Assembly: GCA_023441625.1 (NCBI GenBank)
Contig: JAEZOA010000023.1
Span: 24,449-88,448 of the forward strand
Length of the DNA: 64,000 nt
Source: Bacillota bacterium
GTDB lineage: Bacteria > Bacillota > Clostridia > Acetivibrionales > DSM-1351
Direction: 5' to 3'
The position numbers and the translations under genes were made by a program. Shown here piece by piece: positions 17,255 through 26,269 of the stretch. The stretch's first letter is position 1. Each line of letters begins with the position of its first letter. The notes below the pieces were generated by a model that made no database searches, was not told the DNA's origin, and saw nothing but the letters and a program-made list of their open reading frames with translations.

Positions 17255-18274
17255 CTATCTAATTTTCGTTCTTATAAGTTCAGCCCTTTTTGCATCTCTC
17301 TCTTCTTCGGTGAGCTGCTTTCCAGATATTTTCTGCAGCGTTGCCGGCTGAGACATTACCATTATTTCATTTAATGTTGCTATATCAATATCTTTTATTA
17401 TTTCCATACTTACGCCAAGTCTAACATCAGATAATAATTTAAAGCACTCTTGCGTTGAAATAATCCTCGCATTTAAAAGCAATCCATATGATCTAAAAAT
17501 TTTATCCTCAAATTTATATACATTCTGTTTGTATAGTTGATGCCTTAAAGCCTTTTCTCTGTCAATTATCTGCTTACAAATATCATCAATGCTAGCTATA
17601 GTCTCCTCTTCTTTTCTGCCTAAAGAAATTTGGTTGGAGACCTGAAAAACATCACCAACGGCATCACTATTTTCTCCATATATTCCCCGAATAGTGACAC
17701 CCACCTTGCTACAACCCTCAAGTATTGTTTTCATGTAGCCTGTCATAACCAGTGCTGGAAGATGAAGCATAACAGAGGCTCTCATTCCTGTTCCCAGGTT
17801 TGTAGGGCAGCTAGTTAGGTACCCATATTTATCATCAAATGCATAATCTGCTTTTTCTGAAATAATTGAATCTAAGTTATCACATACTCCGTAAGCCTTT
17901 TCCAACTGAATCCCTGAAAACAGTGCCTGTATTCTTATATGGTCTTCTTCGTTTACCATTATACTCACATTTTCGTTTTCATTTATAAAGGCACCTGCAT
18001 TACCTTGTGTATCAGCCAAATCAGGACTTATCAAATGTCTTTCCATTAGCGAGACCCTATCAACAGGATGCATTGACGCCACATTGGCAAACATCAGCTT
18101 ACCATACACATTATTGCTAGATATTATTTCCTGCATTCTTTTAATAAGCTCAACCTGATGTTTGACACTCATCTTTGCTCTGAAGGGTATGTCAGCAAAG
18201 TTTCTAGCAAGTCTGACCCTACTGGTAATAGCAATGTCATATTCCGGCCCTTTTTCTGTTAGCAGTTCACTCAT
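17255..18274 (-). CDS. mcsB: Protein-arginine kinase McsB
   Basis: A phosphagen-kinase-like enzyme that phosphorylates arginines on CtsR and on damaged proteins, marking them for ClpC-ClpP. The 339-residue protein shows ITSRVRLARNFADIPF at the N-terminus, the TSCPTNLGTGMRASVMLHLPAL catalytic-loop region, and RGIYGENSDAVGDVFQVSNQ, all characteristic. Its ATG overlaps the mcsA stop by 4 bp (ATGA), and the RBS GGAGGTGG lies in the end of mcsA. This indicates translational coupling. Confidence 0.96.
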   Translation of the reverse strand: MSELLTEKGPEYDIAITSRVRLARNFADIPFRAKMSVKHQVELIKRMQEIISSNNVYGKLMFANVASMHPVDRVSLMERHLISPDLADTQGNAGAFINENENVSIMVNEEDHIRIQALFSGIQLEKAYGVCDNLDSIISEKADYAFDDKYGYLTSCPTNLGTGMRASVMLHLPALVMTGYMKTILEGCSKVGVTIRGIYGENSDAVGDVFQVSNQISLGRKEEETIASIDDICKQIIDREKALRHQLYKQNVYKFEDKIFRSYGLLLNARIISTQECFKLLSDVRLGVSMEIIKDIDIATLNEIMVMSQPATLQKISGKQLTEEERDAKRAELIRTKIR

Positions 18275-18759
18275 TCGCCCACCTCCAAGCTCCGGATTCT
18301 ATCACGTATTTGTGCTGACTTTTCATACTCTTCTTTCTGAATTGACTCATTAAGCAATTTTTTTAACTTCTCTATTTCCTTTGGAACATTTAAATTGCTA
18401 CTAACCCTATTTGGAACCTTTCCATGATGCTGAGCATTCCCATGAAGTCTTTTTATAATAGGATCAAGCTTTGTTCCAAATGCCTTATAACACTCGGCAC
18501 ATCCTACTCTTGAGTTTTTCAAAAACTCATTATACTCCATGCCACAGTTATTACACTTTATGGTAATTGGCATTTCTTGCTTTATTTGAGACCCAAATAA
18601 CCCATTTATCAAATCATTAATTCCAAACGGTGCTACAAATTCTGTTTGGCTCATCCCTTTTGCACATTGTTCACATAAATATATATCAACTTTAGAATTG
18701 TTTTTTATTTGAGTAAAATGTACCTCCGCAGCCCTCTGTTGACAATTTTGACAAAGCAT
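18271..18759 (-). CDS. mcsA: McsA, activator of McsB kinase
   Basis: A 162-residue protein with two zinc-finger regions of CxxC pairs (MLCQNCQQ with YLCEQCAKG; then CNNCGMEY with VGCAECYKAFG) and a C-terminal UVR motif (KEEYEKSAQIRDRIRSLE). McsA binds McsB and CtsR and acts as a stress and metal sensor. Second gene of the operon, 19 bp after ctsR. Confidence 0.94.
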   Translation of the reverse strand: MLCQNCQQRAAEVHFTQIKNNSKVDIYLCEQCAKGMSQTEFVAPFGINDLINGLFGSQIKQEMPITIKCNNCGMEYNEFLKNSRVGCAECYKAFGTKLDPIIKRLHGNAQHHGKVPNRVSSNLNVPKEIEKLKKLLNESIQKEEYEKSAQIRDRIRSLEVGE

Positions 18760-18778
18760 AAAATCACCTCTAAACTCC

Positions 18779-19237
18779 TTAAACTAATAAACTTATAATC
18801 ATATTCTTTAACTGTGTAGCTCTTAAAATATCCCTATCAGGCATTGGAATTCCACCAATTACTTTATCACTGATAGCTGCCTTCATAATTAAACCCTCTC
18901 TTTCACTAATAACCTCATAATCAACAAAGTTATTTATGAAAACCTCAGCTGACTGCTGAGAAATTCTTGTTCCCATAGAGGATACGATATGCATTAAATA
19001 ATTGCTAGGAACTGAAATATTAATTCTCTTTATTTTTACATGCCCCCCGCCCCCTCTTTTACTTTCAACGTAATAACCTCTATCAGCAGTAAATCTAGTT
19101 GATATAACATAATTAATTTGAGACGGAACACAATTGAATTGGTTTGCTAATTCATTTCTCTGTATCTCAATTGATCCATTTGTATCAGTAATCATTTGTT
19201 TAATAAAAATTTCAATTAAATCACTTAAACTTGCCAC
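18779..19237 (-). CDS. ctsR: Transcriptional repressor CtsR
   Basis: A 152-residue repressor of class III heat-shock genes. The N-terminal winged HTH contains NELANQFNCVPSQINYVISTRF and the glycine-rich wing SKRGGGGHVKI that senses heat in this family; the C-terminal dimer/McsB-interaction domain follows. The RBS is AGGTGATGATG-like just before the ATG. First gene of the operon; its own promoter carries a CtsR box, so it is autoregulated. Confidence 0.96.
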   Translation of the reverse strand: MASLSDLIEIFIKQMITDTNGSIEIQRNELANQFNCVPSQINYVISTRFTADRGYYVESKRGGGGHVKIKRINISVPSNYLMHIVSSMGTRISQQSAEVFINNFVDYEVISEREGLIMKAAISDKVIGGIPMPDRDILRATQLKNMIISLLV

Positions 19238-19264
19238 ATCATCACCTCATTTGTACAAACTGAT

Positions 19265-19281
19265 TTTGACTTTCTTTGACC
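19265..19281 (-). promoter_or_regulatory. CtsR operator
   Basis: On the minus strand GGTCAAAGAAAGTCAAA, a perfect direct heptad repeat (GGTCAAA, 3-bp spacer, AGTCAAA) matching the known CtsR consensus. It begins 8 bp downstream of the -10 box and thus covers the likely transcription start of the ctsR operon. Confidence 0.95.
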
Positions 19282-19289
19282 TTAATTAA

Positions 19290-19318
19290 ATTATAGTACA
19301 TATATAAATTACATTCAA
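19290..19318 (-). promoter_or_regulatory. Promoter of the ctsR-mcsA-mcsB-clpC operon
   Basis: On the minus strand TTGAAT (19313-19318), 17-bp spacer, TATAAT (19290-19295), with the CtsR box directly downstream. Confidence 0.85.
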
Positions 19319-19460
19319 GTCCTTTTTGTCTTACCTTCTTAATTTTTTTAGAATTCTTCTAACAAATATTATATTGTCATTAAAAATGAATTAATATTCA
19401 AAAAGTTGATATAAAATAAATTTTAATAAAATCCACATCCTGCTACATATCTTTTCACAT

Positions 19461-19496
19461 ACAAAAAGACTCCTGAAATACAGGGAGCCTTTTTGT
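19461..19496. terminator. Terminator after the EF-G-like gene
   Basis: ACAAAAAG and TCCTG pair with CAGGGA and CTTTTTGT (19461-19496), with a T-run on either strand. It lies 33 bp after the EF-G-like stop codon and upstream of the ctsR promoter. Confidence 0.75.
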
Positions 19497-19528
19497 ATAA
19501 AATACTTTATAGCTTATTAATTATCTAA

Positions 19529-21613
19529 TTATTCTTCTTCCTCTTCTACCATTTGCTTCTTAGCCTCTTCAATCACCTTGCTTGCAACCATTGGAGGTGC
19601 TTCTTCATATCTTGCAAAACTAAGATTAAATGAACCCCTTCCATGAGTCATAGATCTTAAATCTGTAGCATATTTAAACATTTCAGATTGTGGAACCTCT
19701 GCTTCAACTTGCTGAGTACCATCATCTTGCGGGTTCATACCAAGAATGCGTCCTCTCCTCTTATTCAAATCACCAATTATATCTCCCATATAATTATCAG
19801 GAATATTAACCTCAACATGTGCTATCGGCTCAAGCAATACAGGTGATGCTAATGGTAAACCCTTTTTATAGGCTAGTCTTGCAGCTATCTTAAATGCCAT
19901 TTCAGATGAGTCAACATCATGATAAGAACCATCAACTAATGTGGCTTTTAAGTTTACCACAGGGTATCCTGCAAGTACGCCTTTGACAATGGCATCTCTG
20001 AGACCCTTTTCAACCGCTGGATGGTATGATTTAGGTACCGACCCACCAAATATTTTTTCCTGGAATAATAAATCCTCTGTATCTCCATGTTCAAATTCAA
20101 TCCAAACATGACCGTATTGACCATGCCCTCCAGATTGTTTCTTGTGTTTTCCCTCAACTTTTACCTTTTTCTTGATGGTTTCTCTATAAGGAACCCTTGG
20201 ATTCACCAAATTAACTGAAACACCAAACTTTGCTTTTAGCTTGCTAACAATTACATCTAAATGTTGTTCCCCAACACCTGAAATTAATGATTGACGTGTT
20301 TCGGTGTTCGTTGATAGCTTAAAGGTTGGATCCTCATCCTGTAATTTATGAAGACCCGAATTGATTTTCTCCTCATCACCCTTTGCTTTTGGCTCAATTG
20401 CCATTGAGATAGCAGGTTCCGGGAAAACAATCTTCTCAAGAACTACTCTTTTTGAAATATCGCATAGTGTATCATTGGTATTTGTGCCTGCCAACTTTGC
20501 TATACCACCAATATCACCGGCAATTAATTTATCTGTAGGTATTTGCTTCTTTCCTCGCATAATAAATATTTGGCCAACTTTTTCAGTTTTCTCTGTAGTA
20601 GAATTATAAACAGTAGAATCAGCTTTAAAAGTTCCAGAGTAAACCCTAAACATAGATATCTTGCCTACAAACGGGTCTGCAATAGTCTTAAACACCAATG
20701 CTGACAATGGTTCAGCTGGATTTGCTTTTATTTCAATTGTTTCCTCTGATCCAGCTCTTGTAGCCTTTACATGTATATCTTCAGGAGACGGCAAGTATTC
20801 AACAATTGCATTCATTAACTCTTTGACTCCCTGATTTTGGAAAGCTGAGCCACAAAAGACAGGAGCTATAGTTCCATCTGCAATACCAACTTTAATACCC
20901 TTTTTAATCTCTTCTGGTGTGTACTCTTCCCCACCAAAAAACTTTTCCATGAGATTCTCATCTGTCTCAGCAATAAGTTCATTAAGTGAATTCTTTATTT
21001 TTGATACTATATCAGTTAAATCCTTCGGGATTTCAGCATCAACTAGCTTATCCTTTTGGAATTTTTTCGCAGTCATATTGATTATATCTACATAACCAAC
21101 ATATTTAGCATCCTCATATATAGGAAACTGGAAAGGTATAACGCTATTTCCAAATTTACTTAACATCTTTTCATGGGCGGCATTGAAATTCGCGTTTTCT
21201 TCATCCATTTTATTTATAAAGAACACTTTGGCAATATTACGATTTCTAGCATATGCCCAGGATTTTTCTGTTCCTACAGAAACACCACTCTTTGCAGAAA
21301 CAACTATTACTGCACCATCTGAAACACGAATACCCTGCATCACTTCTCCAACAAAATCGAAATAACCAGGAGTATCAATTACATTAATCTTGTGGTCCAA
21401 CCATTCACATGGTGCCATTGCGGTACTAATAGATATTTTTCTTTTAATTTCCTCAGGGTCATAGTCAGTTGTGGTAGTTCCATCAACGACCTTCCCGAAT
21501 CTGTCCAACACACCAGTATTGAACATCATTGCCTCAGCCAAGGTAGTTTTTCCAGCATTACCATGAGCTAAGAGGCAAATATTCCGTAGTTTTTGCACGG
21601 CATAATCCTTCAT
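19529..21613 (-). CDS. Elongation factor G-like translational GTPase (EF-G paralogue)
   Basis: A 694-residue protein with the full EF-G domain set: G domain with P-loop AHGNAGKTTL, DTPGY and NKMD, then domains II-V (RVPYRETI, GGHGQYGHVWIEFEH, PVLLEPIAHVEVNIPDNYMGDIIGDLNKRRGRI). The altered P-loop (GNAGKT rather than VDAGKTT of housekeeping FusA) and the VDGTTTTDYDPEEIKRKISI switch I mark the clostridial EF-G-like subgroup, whose precise job is not established. A normal fusA is expected elsewhere in the genome. ATG 21613 is chosen over ATG 21619 because the AGGGGG RBS is 7 nt from the former. Monocistronic. Confidence 0.88.
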   Translation of the reverse strand: MKDYAVQKLRNICLLAHGNAGKTTLAEAMMFNTGVLDRFGKVVDGTTTTDYDPEEIKRKISISTAMAPCEWLDHKINVIDTPGYFDFVGEVMQGIRVSDGAVIVVSAKSGVSVGTEKSWAYARNRNIAKVFFINKMDEENANFNAAHEKMLSKFGNSVIPFQFPIYEDAKYVGYVDIINMTAKKFQKDKLVDAEIPKDLTDIVSKIKNSLNELIAETDENLMEKFFGGEEYTPEEIKKGIKVGIADGTIAPVFCGSAFQNQGVKELMNAIVEYLPSPEDIHVKATRAGSEETIEIKANPAEPLSALVFKTIADPFVGKISMFRVYSGTFKADSTVYNSTTEKTEKVGQIFIMRGKKQIPTDKLIAGDIGGIAKLAGTNTNDTLCDISKRVVLEKIVFPEPAISMAIEPKAKGDEEKINSGLHKLQDEDPTFKLSTNTETRQSLISGVGEQHLDVIVSKLKAKFGVSVNLVNPRVPYRETIKKKVKVEGKHKKQSGGHGQYGHVWIEFEHGDTEDLLFQEKIFGGSVPKSYHPAVEKGLRDAIVKGVLAGYPVVNLKATLVDGSYHDVDSSEMAFKIAARLAYKKGLPLASPVLLEPIAHVEVNIPDNYMGDIIGDLNKRRGRILGMNPQDDGTQQVEAEVPQSEMFKYATDLRSMTHGRGSFNLSFARYEEAPPMVASKVIEEAKKQMVEEEEE

Positions 21614-22178
21614 AATCATTCCCCCTTATTATTTTGAATCATTTCATACCTGTATTTTAAAACCGCTTTTTAAAACCAAAGCAAATTTTCAAGGCCTAAA
21701 GCCCATCGCTTCCTGACAAAACATGTACAAAAAAGCAAGTGTAAACGATATAAATAGATTTCTTAGGTTCAGAGTAGATTTAAGGTAATATTCTGCAACA
21801 GCCTAAACAACGAGTAATACATTTTTATTCAATACACACAAATATTATTAAAAAACATTTATAATTTTCATCAATTTTCACAAAACACAATTAGTATTAT
21901 CTATTCTATTTATATGTTCATTTTACCTTTATTTTTTTAAAATTTTTTATAACCATTTTTACATATTATCATTAACATTAACATGTGATATTTGCCATCA
22001 GCAGTACTTTATATTTTGGTATTATTGCTATATAATATAGACAGGATTTGTTTTTCAAGAAACATAGCAAGGCAGTTGTGTATTATGGTAAAACGGTTGT
22101 TTCTTTGGAAGAGCAAATTGTGAAATAAAAATGTAATAATCAAATTTAGTAAAATGGTAGAAAGGATGTTGAATTTTT
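21614..22178. other. 565-bp non-coding AT-rich region
   Basis: Divergent control region between the EF-G-like gene and aroF. It holds a lone GCAACAGCCT (21798-21807) like the terminus of a family B element, directly followed by AAACAACG as in family A; neither element is complete. A TATAAT (22031-22036) with a weak TTTATA 17 bp upstream may be the aroF promoter, leaving a leader of about 140 nt. No riboswitch motif was recognised. Confidence 0.45.
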
Positions 22179-23204
22179 ATGATTATTGTAATGAATCCTA
22201 AATCAAATCAAATGCAGGTTGATGAAGTAGTAAGTGTATTAAAAAATTCCGGCTTGGATGTACACATTTCTCAAGGAACAGAGAGAACTATAATTGGAAT
22301 TATCGGTGATAAAACTGTTCTTAGAGATATCCCCCTAGAGCTTATGCCAGGTGTAGACAAGCTGGTTCCAATTGTTGAATCCTTTAAACTTGCAGGTAAG
22401 ACCTTTAGGCCAGAGCCTAGCGTAGTGAATGTAAATGGAGTAAAAATTGGTGGAAAAGAATTAGCAATAATAGCAGGACCTTGTGCTGTTGAAAGCTATG
22501 AACAAATAATGGAGGCAGCATTTGCAGTTAAAAAGTCTGGCGCTCAGTTCCTAAGAGGTGGAGCTTTTAAGCCTAGAACCTCCCCCTATGCCTTTCAAGG
22601 GTTAGAAGAGGAAGGCTTAAGACTATTGCTAGAAGCCAAAAAAGCAACTGGTCTGCAGATAATAACTGAGGTAACTAGTGATAAAGCTGTGGAAGTTGCA
22701 TTGCCTTATGTTGATATGTTTCAAATTGGAGCAAGAAATGTTCAGAACTTTCAGCTTTTAAAGGAGGTTGGCAAATCTATGAAGCCTGTTCTTTTGAAGC
22801 GCGGTTCTTCTACAACTATAGATGAGTGGCTCAATGCTGCAGAGTATATTATGAGTGAAGGTAACTATGATGTTGTTCTTTGCGAAAGAGGTATAAGGAC
22901 CTTCGAAACAGCCACAAGAAACACTCTTGATTTAAGTGCTGTTCCTGTTGTTAAAAACATGAGTCATTTGCCAATTATTGTTGACCCTAGCCATGCTGCC
23001 GGGAAATCAAAGTATGTTATTCCAATGTCAAGGGCAGCAATAGCTGCAGGTGCAGATGGTTTAATTGTAGAGGTACATCCCAATCCAATGTGTGCTTTGT
23101 CTGATGCTGCCCAGCAGCTCAACCCTACAGAATTTGACATGCTGTGTAAAGACATAAGCAAGCTAGCACCTATCATAGAGAGAGAGTTTAGCTATGGCGG
23201 TTAA
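22179..23204 (+). CDS. aroF: 3-deoxy-7-phosphoheptulonate (DAHP) synthase
   Basis: Condenses PEP and erythrose 4-phosphate, the first step of aromatic amino acid synthesis. The 341-residue protein has the N-terminal ferredoxin-like regulatory domain (MIIVMNPKSNQMQVDEVV, about 1-70) fused to the type I-beta TIM barrel, with AGPCAVES, GGAFKPRTSPYAFQGL, QIGARNVQNFQLL, LLKRGSSTT, CERGIRTFE and DPSHAAGK. The MIIVM start is typical of this class. The RBS is a somewhat distant AAAGGA. It overlaps tyrA by 11 bp, so DAHP synthesis and the tyrosine branch are expressed together. Confidence 0.94.
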   Translation: MIIVMNPKSNQMQVDEVVSVLKNSGLDVHISQGTERTIIGIIGDKTVLRDIPLELMPGVDKLVPIVESFKLAGKTFRPEPSVVNVNGVKIGGKELAIIAGPCAVESYEQIMEAAFAVKKSGAQFLRGGAFKPRTSPYAFQGLEEEGLRLLLEAKKATGLQIITEVTSDKAVEVALPYVDMFQIGARNVQNFQLLKEVGKSMKPVLLKRGSSTTIDEWLNAAEYIMSEGNYDVVLCERGIRTFETATRNTLDLSAVPVVKNMSHLPIIVDPSHAAGKSKYVIPMSRAAIAAGADGLIVEVHPNPMCALSDAAQQLNPTEFDMLCKDISKLAPIIEREFSYGG

Positions 23205-24294
23205 CAGTATTACTATTATTGGGCTAGGCCTTATTGGAGGCTCTTTGGCAAAAGCCTTTCGCCAAAGAAATGAAGATTTGAAAATATATGCATTGGATAG
23301 CTGCTCTTCATCACTTACGCTTGCTGAATCAGAAGGTGTCATTGATAAGGGCTTTATGGAATGTTATCCTGAGATTTGGAACTCAGATATTATATTTGTA
23401 TGTACCCCTATAAGAAGTGCAATTGAATTTATTGGGCAGCTATCGGGTAGTATTAAGCAAGGTTGTATTATTACAGATGTAGCAAGTACAAAGGGTGAGA
23501 TTTGCGATTATATAGAAGGACTTGAAAATCCACCAATTTTTATTGGTGGTCACCCAATGGCTGGAACTGAAAAATCTGGTTATTTAAATGCTTTTGCTCA
23601 CTTATTTGAAAATGCATATTATGTTCTAACACCAACAAAAGCCTCAACCGAGACCGCAATAACAACCTTGAAAGTGCTACTAGACAGTATTGGTGCAATT
23701 CCTATTATAGTTTCTCCAGAAAAGCATGATATTGTGACTGGCTGCATAAGCCATGTCCCCCATATTATCGCTTCCGCTCTAGTCACCCTTGCTAAGGATT
23801 ATAGTAGAGATACCGAGTTAATAAAGCTTTTGGCCGCCGGTGGTTTTAAGGACATTACCCGAATAGCCTCCTCTAATCCAACAATGTGGGAAAATATAGT
23901 TTTGAGCAACAGCACAATCGTAATTGATTTGCTTAATGATTGTAAACGTATTATTGATAGAGTGATAGGCAATATTGAAAACTCGGACAATAAACAGATT
24001 CATCAATTCTTTGATGTAGCAAAGGTCTTTAGGGATAGTTTTTCAGCCACCTCAACAGGTCTAATCCCACAGAGTTTTGAGCTCATAGCAGACATAAAGG
24101 ACGAACCTGGTGTTATTGGTAAGATAGCTACTCTTCTAGGCAGCAATGGAATAAATATTAAAAACATTAATGTTTCTAATAGCAGAGAATTTGAACAAGG
24201 CTGTCTTAAAATTACGCTATCGGATCAAAACAATACAGATAGAGCATTTAAAATACTTTCGGATTTTTCATATAAGGTTTTCAGGAAAGACTAA
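23194..24294 (+). CDS. tyrA: Prephenate dehydrogenase with C-terminal ACT domain
   Basis: Oxidatively decarboxylates prephenate to 4-hydroxyphenylpyruvate for tyrosine. The N-terminal Rossmann domain has ITIIGLGLIGGSLAKAF; the catalytic region has GGHPMAGTEKSGY and HDIVTGCISHVPHIIASAL; the ACT domain (about 290-360, ELIADIKDEPGVIGKIATLL) probably gives feedback by an aromatic amino acid. Its start lies inside the end of aroF (11-bp overlap). Confidence 0.94.
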   Translation: MAVNSITIIGLGLIGGSLAKAFRQRNEDLKIYALDSCSSSLTLAESEGVIDKGFMECYPEIWNSDIIFVCTPIRSAIEFIGQLSGSIKQGCIITDVASTKGEICDYIEGLENPPIFIGGHPMAGTEKSGYLNAFAHLFENAYYVLTPTKASTETAITTLKVLLDSIGAIPIIVSPEKHDIVTGCISHVPHIIASALVTLAKDYSRDTELIKLLAAGGFKDITRIASSNPTMWENIVLSNSTIVIDLLNDCKRIIDRVIGNIENSDNKQIHQFFDVAKVFRDSFSATSTGLIPQSFELIADIKDEPGVIGKIATLLGSNGINIKNINVSNSREFEQGCLKITLSDQNNTDRAFKILSDFSYKVFRKD

Positions 24295-24330
24295 TGCAAT
24301 TTTAGTAATTAATAATTTTTTATAATACAT

Positions 24331-24376
24331 AAAGCAACCAGCATCAAACGTTTTGTATGATGCTGGTTGCTTTATT
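24331..24376 (+). terminator. Rho-independent terminator of aroF-tyrA
   Basis: Perfect 16-bp stem (24331-24346 with 24358-24373; arm AAAGCAACCAGCATCA), 11-nt loop, then T-rich sequence. Confidence 0.9.
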
Positions 24377-24403
24377 ATTCTGGAAACTTAGCAGAAAATT
24401 TAG

Positions 24404-24451
24404 GCAACTAAGGAAAAATCAGTTGCATAAAAGTTGTTAATTTTATATAGT
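24404..24451 (+). promoter_or_regulatory. Promoter and dyad operator of the LytTR-ABC operon
   Basis: TTGCAT (24423-24428), 17-bp spacer, TATAGT (24446-24451). An inverted repeat GCAACT (24404-24409) / AGTTGC (24421-24426) overlaps the -35 box. It is a candidate autoregulatory site for the LytTR protein encoded first in the operon. Confidence 0.55.
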
Positions 24452-24481
24452 AAATACAGTATTAATACGGAGGTAAACCTA

Positions 24482-24925
24482 TTGAAGATACAAATCAATG
24501 AAGATAGTAGATTGAATGATACTGAAATCATAATCAACTGTAGGCAAACGGATGATTCAATATTAAAAATTTTAGCTATGCTCCGTGTATACGATTTGAA
24601 GCTGACAGGTATCCAGAATAATCAGACCTATATTCTGGATATATCAAAAATAATGTACATAGACACTGTAGACAAAAAAACATTTTTTTATACAGCTAAT
24701 GAGGTGTATGAAACACCTTTAAAATTATATGAGTTAGAGGAACAGCTTGAAACAAGTGATTTTTTTAGGGCAGGAAAATCTACTATTATTAACTTTAATC
24801 ATATTAAAGCTCTAAAACCTGATATTGATGGGAGAATACTAGTTACCATGAACAACGGTGAAAAATTATTTGTTTCACGACAATATGCTGTTACTATTAA
24901 AAAGAAATTGGGGATGATTAAATGA
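24482..24925 (+). CDS. LytTR-domain transcriptional regulator without receiver domain
   Basis: A 147-residue protein with an N-terminal part of about 45 residues and a LytTR DNA-binding domain (about 50-145: DISKIMYIDTVDKKTFFYT, FFRAGKSTIINFNHIKALKPD, VSRQYAVTIKKKLGM). It has no phosphoacceptor receiver domain, so no sensor kinase partner is expected. The start is TTG 24482 with GGAGG 8 nt upstream. It overlaps the next gene by 4 bp (ATGA). LytTR-DUF3021-ABC operons are a recurring Firmicutes arrangement; the regulator probably controls the operon itself. Confidence 0.87.
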   Translation: MKIQINEDSRLNDTEIIINCRQTDDSILKILAMLRVYDLKLTGIQNNQTYILDISKIMYIDTVDKKTFFYTANEVYETPLKLYELEEQLETSDFFRAGKSTIINFNHIKALKPDIDGRILVTMNNGEKLFVSRQYAVTIKKKLGMIK

Positions 24926-25422
24926 GAAAAATGTTACTTATAATTCATAATTTTGCATCAGAAATTTTTATTATTTTTTCTGTAACAGTTATCTTAATTT
25001 CAATAACAGGATTTATTTTTGGTGACAATATAGAGGAATCTGCTTCCTATACAATTACAATGTTTAAGTTAGGAAACAGGGGACTTGCCTTTTCTACAAT
25101 TTTTCAATTTCTTGCATCTTCAGCCATTATTTCATTATTAAAATTGCTTTTATTGTCAGATAAAATAATAAAAAACATGATGCTCCTTTGGAGGACAGTT
25201 TTACTAGTTTTTTTAGTCATAATAACTGTCAGCGGTTTTATTATCTTCTTTAAGTGGTTTCCTATTAATAGTTATATAGCATGGCTTTGTTTTCTACTTT
25301 CTTTTGGAATCTGCTTTGGGATGGGAACTCTAACTTTACTAATAAAAAACAAACTAGAGAGTAAACGCTATGAGGAATCTCTTGCAAATTATAAGTTAAA
25401 TAGGAATAAGGAGGATAATTGA
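24922..25422 (+). CDS. DUF3021-type four-helix membrane protein
   Basis: A 166-residue protein with four hydrophobic helices (about 12-32, 56-78, 88-110, 118-140) and a charged C-terminal tail. The size, topology and position between a LytTR gene and an ABC transporter match DUF3021, thought to act as a membrane partner that holds or regulates the LytTR protein. That role is inferred from gene order. It is coupled to the LytTR gene by ATGA. Confidence 0.75.
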   Translation: MRKMLLIIHNFASEIFIIFSVTVILISITGFIFGDNIEESASYTITMFKLGNRGLAFSTIFQFLASSAIISLLKLLLLSDKIIKNMMLLWRTVLLVFLVIITVSGFIIFFKWFPINSYIAWLCFLLSFGICFGMGTLTLLIKNKLESKRYEESLANYKLNRNKEDN

Positions 25423-25423
25423 A

Positions 25424-26269
25424 ATGAAGGTAATTGAAATAAGTCATCTTTTTAAAAACTTTGAAACCAAAATAGTCTTAAATGATTTATCTTGCTATGT
25501 TGAAAACGGTGAGATTTTCGGGCTCTTAGGTCCATCTGGTGCAGGAAAAACAACTCTGATAAAAATACTAACAGGACAACTTTCGCCATCAAATGGAACA
25601 GCAGAATTATTTGGTACAAATTGCCTAAACATTAGTAGTAAGCTTTATTTGCAGATAGGAATGGTCACAGATAATAGTGGACTTTATGATCGGCTAAATT
25701 GTTATGATAATTTGCTTCTTTTCACAAAAATATATGGTATTGATAAAAGTCGTATACATGAAGTTATTGCAAAGGTTGAGCTGTCTGATGCAATAAAAAC
25801 GCCTGTTGGAAAGCTTTCCAAAGGCATGAGGCAGCGTCTTATTCTTGCTAGGGCGATTCTCCATAAGCCTAAACTGCTTTTTCTTGATGAGCCGACGAGC
25901 GGTCTTGACCCTGCTACAGCAGAAAAGATTCACGAGTTGCTTTTCGAGCTAAAGAAAAAAGAAACAACTATATTCTTAACGACACATAACATGGAGGAAG
26001 CTTCTAAGCTTTGCGATAACATTGCATTGCTCAACGAGGGAGTTATTCTTGAATACGGTTCTCCTGAAGAAATATGCAGAAAGTATAATCAGGAAAATAA
26101 AGTTACTGTTTTGTGTAGAGATGGAAAAGAGATTATACTCCCAAACAGTGATGAAAGCGCTGCTCAAATATCAGAATGCTTCAGTACTAACAATGTATTA
26201 TCTATTCATTCATCTGAACCTAATCTTGAAACTGTGTTTATTAAACTTACTGGTAGGAGGTTAATTTAA
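25424..26269 (+). CDS. ABC transporter ATP-binding protein
   Basis: A 281-residue ATPase with Walker A GPSGAGKTTL, the signature LSKGMRQRL, Walker B LLFLDEPTSGLDP and H-loop TTHNMEE. The C-terminal extension (about 215-280) resembles that of drug and antibiotic exporter ATPases (DrrA/CcmA type). AAGGAGG lies before ATG 25424. It energises the ABC-2 permease encoded next. Confidence 0.92.
   Translation: MKVIEISHLFKNFETKIVLNDLSCYVENGEIFGLLGPSGAGKTTLIKILTGQLSPSNGTAELFGTNCLNISSKLYLQIGMVTDNSGLYDRLNCYDNLLLFTKIYGIDKSRIHEVIAKVELSDAIKTPVGKLSKGMRQRLILARAILHKPKLLFLDEPTSGLDPATAEKIHELLFELKKKETTIFLTTHNMEEASKLCDNIALLNEGVILEYGSPEEICRKYNQENKVTVLCRDGKEIILPNSDESAAQISECFSTNNVLSIHSSEPNLETVFIKLTGRRLI

Noticed and set aside
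22166..22201. An 11-codon ORF (MLNFYDYCNES) overlapping the aroF start, as a possible aromatic attenuation peptide
   Set aside because: It has only three aromatic residues of interest, its RBS is too close, and no attenuator hairpins lie between it and aroF, whose start is inside the ORF.
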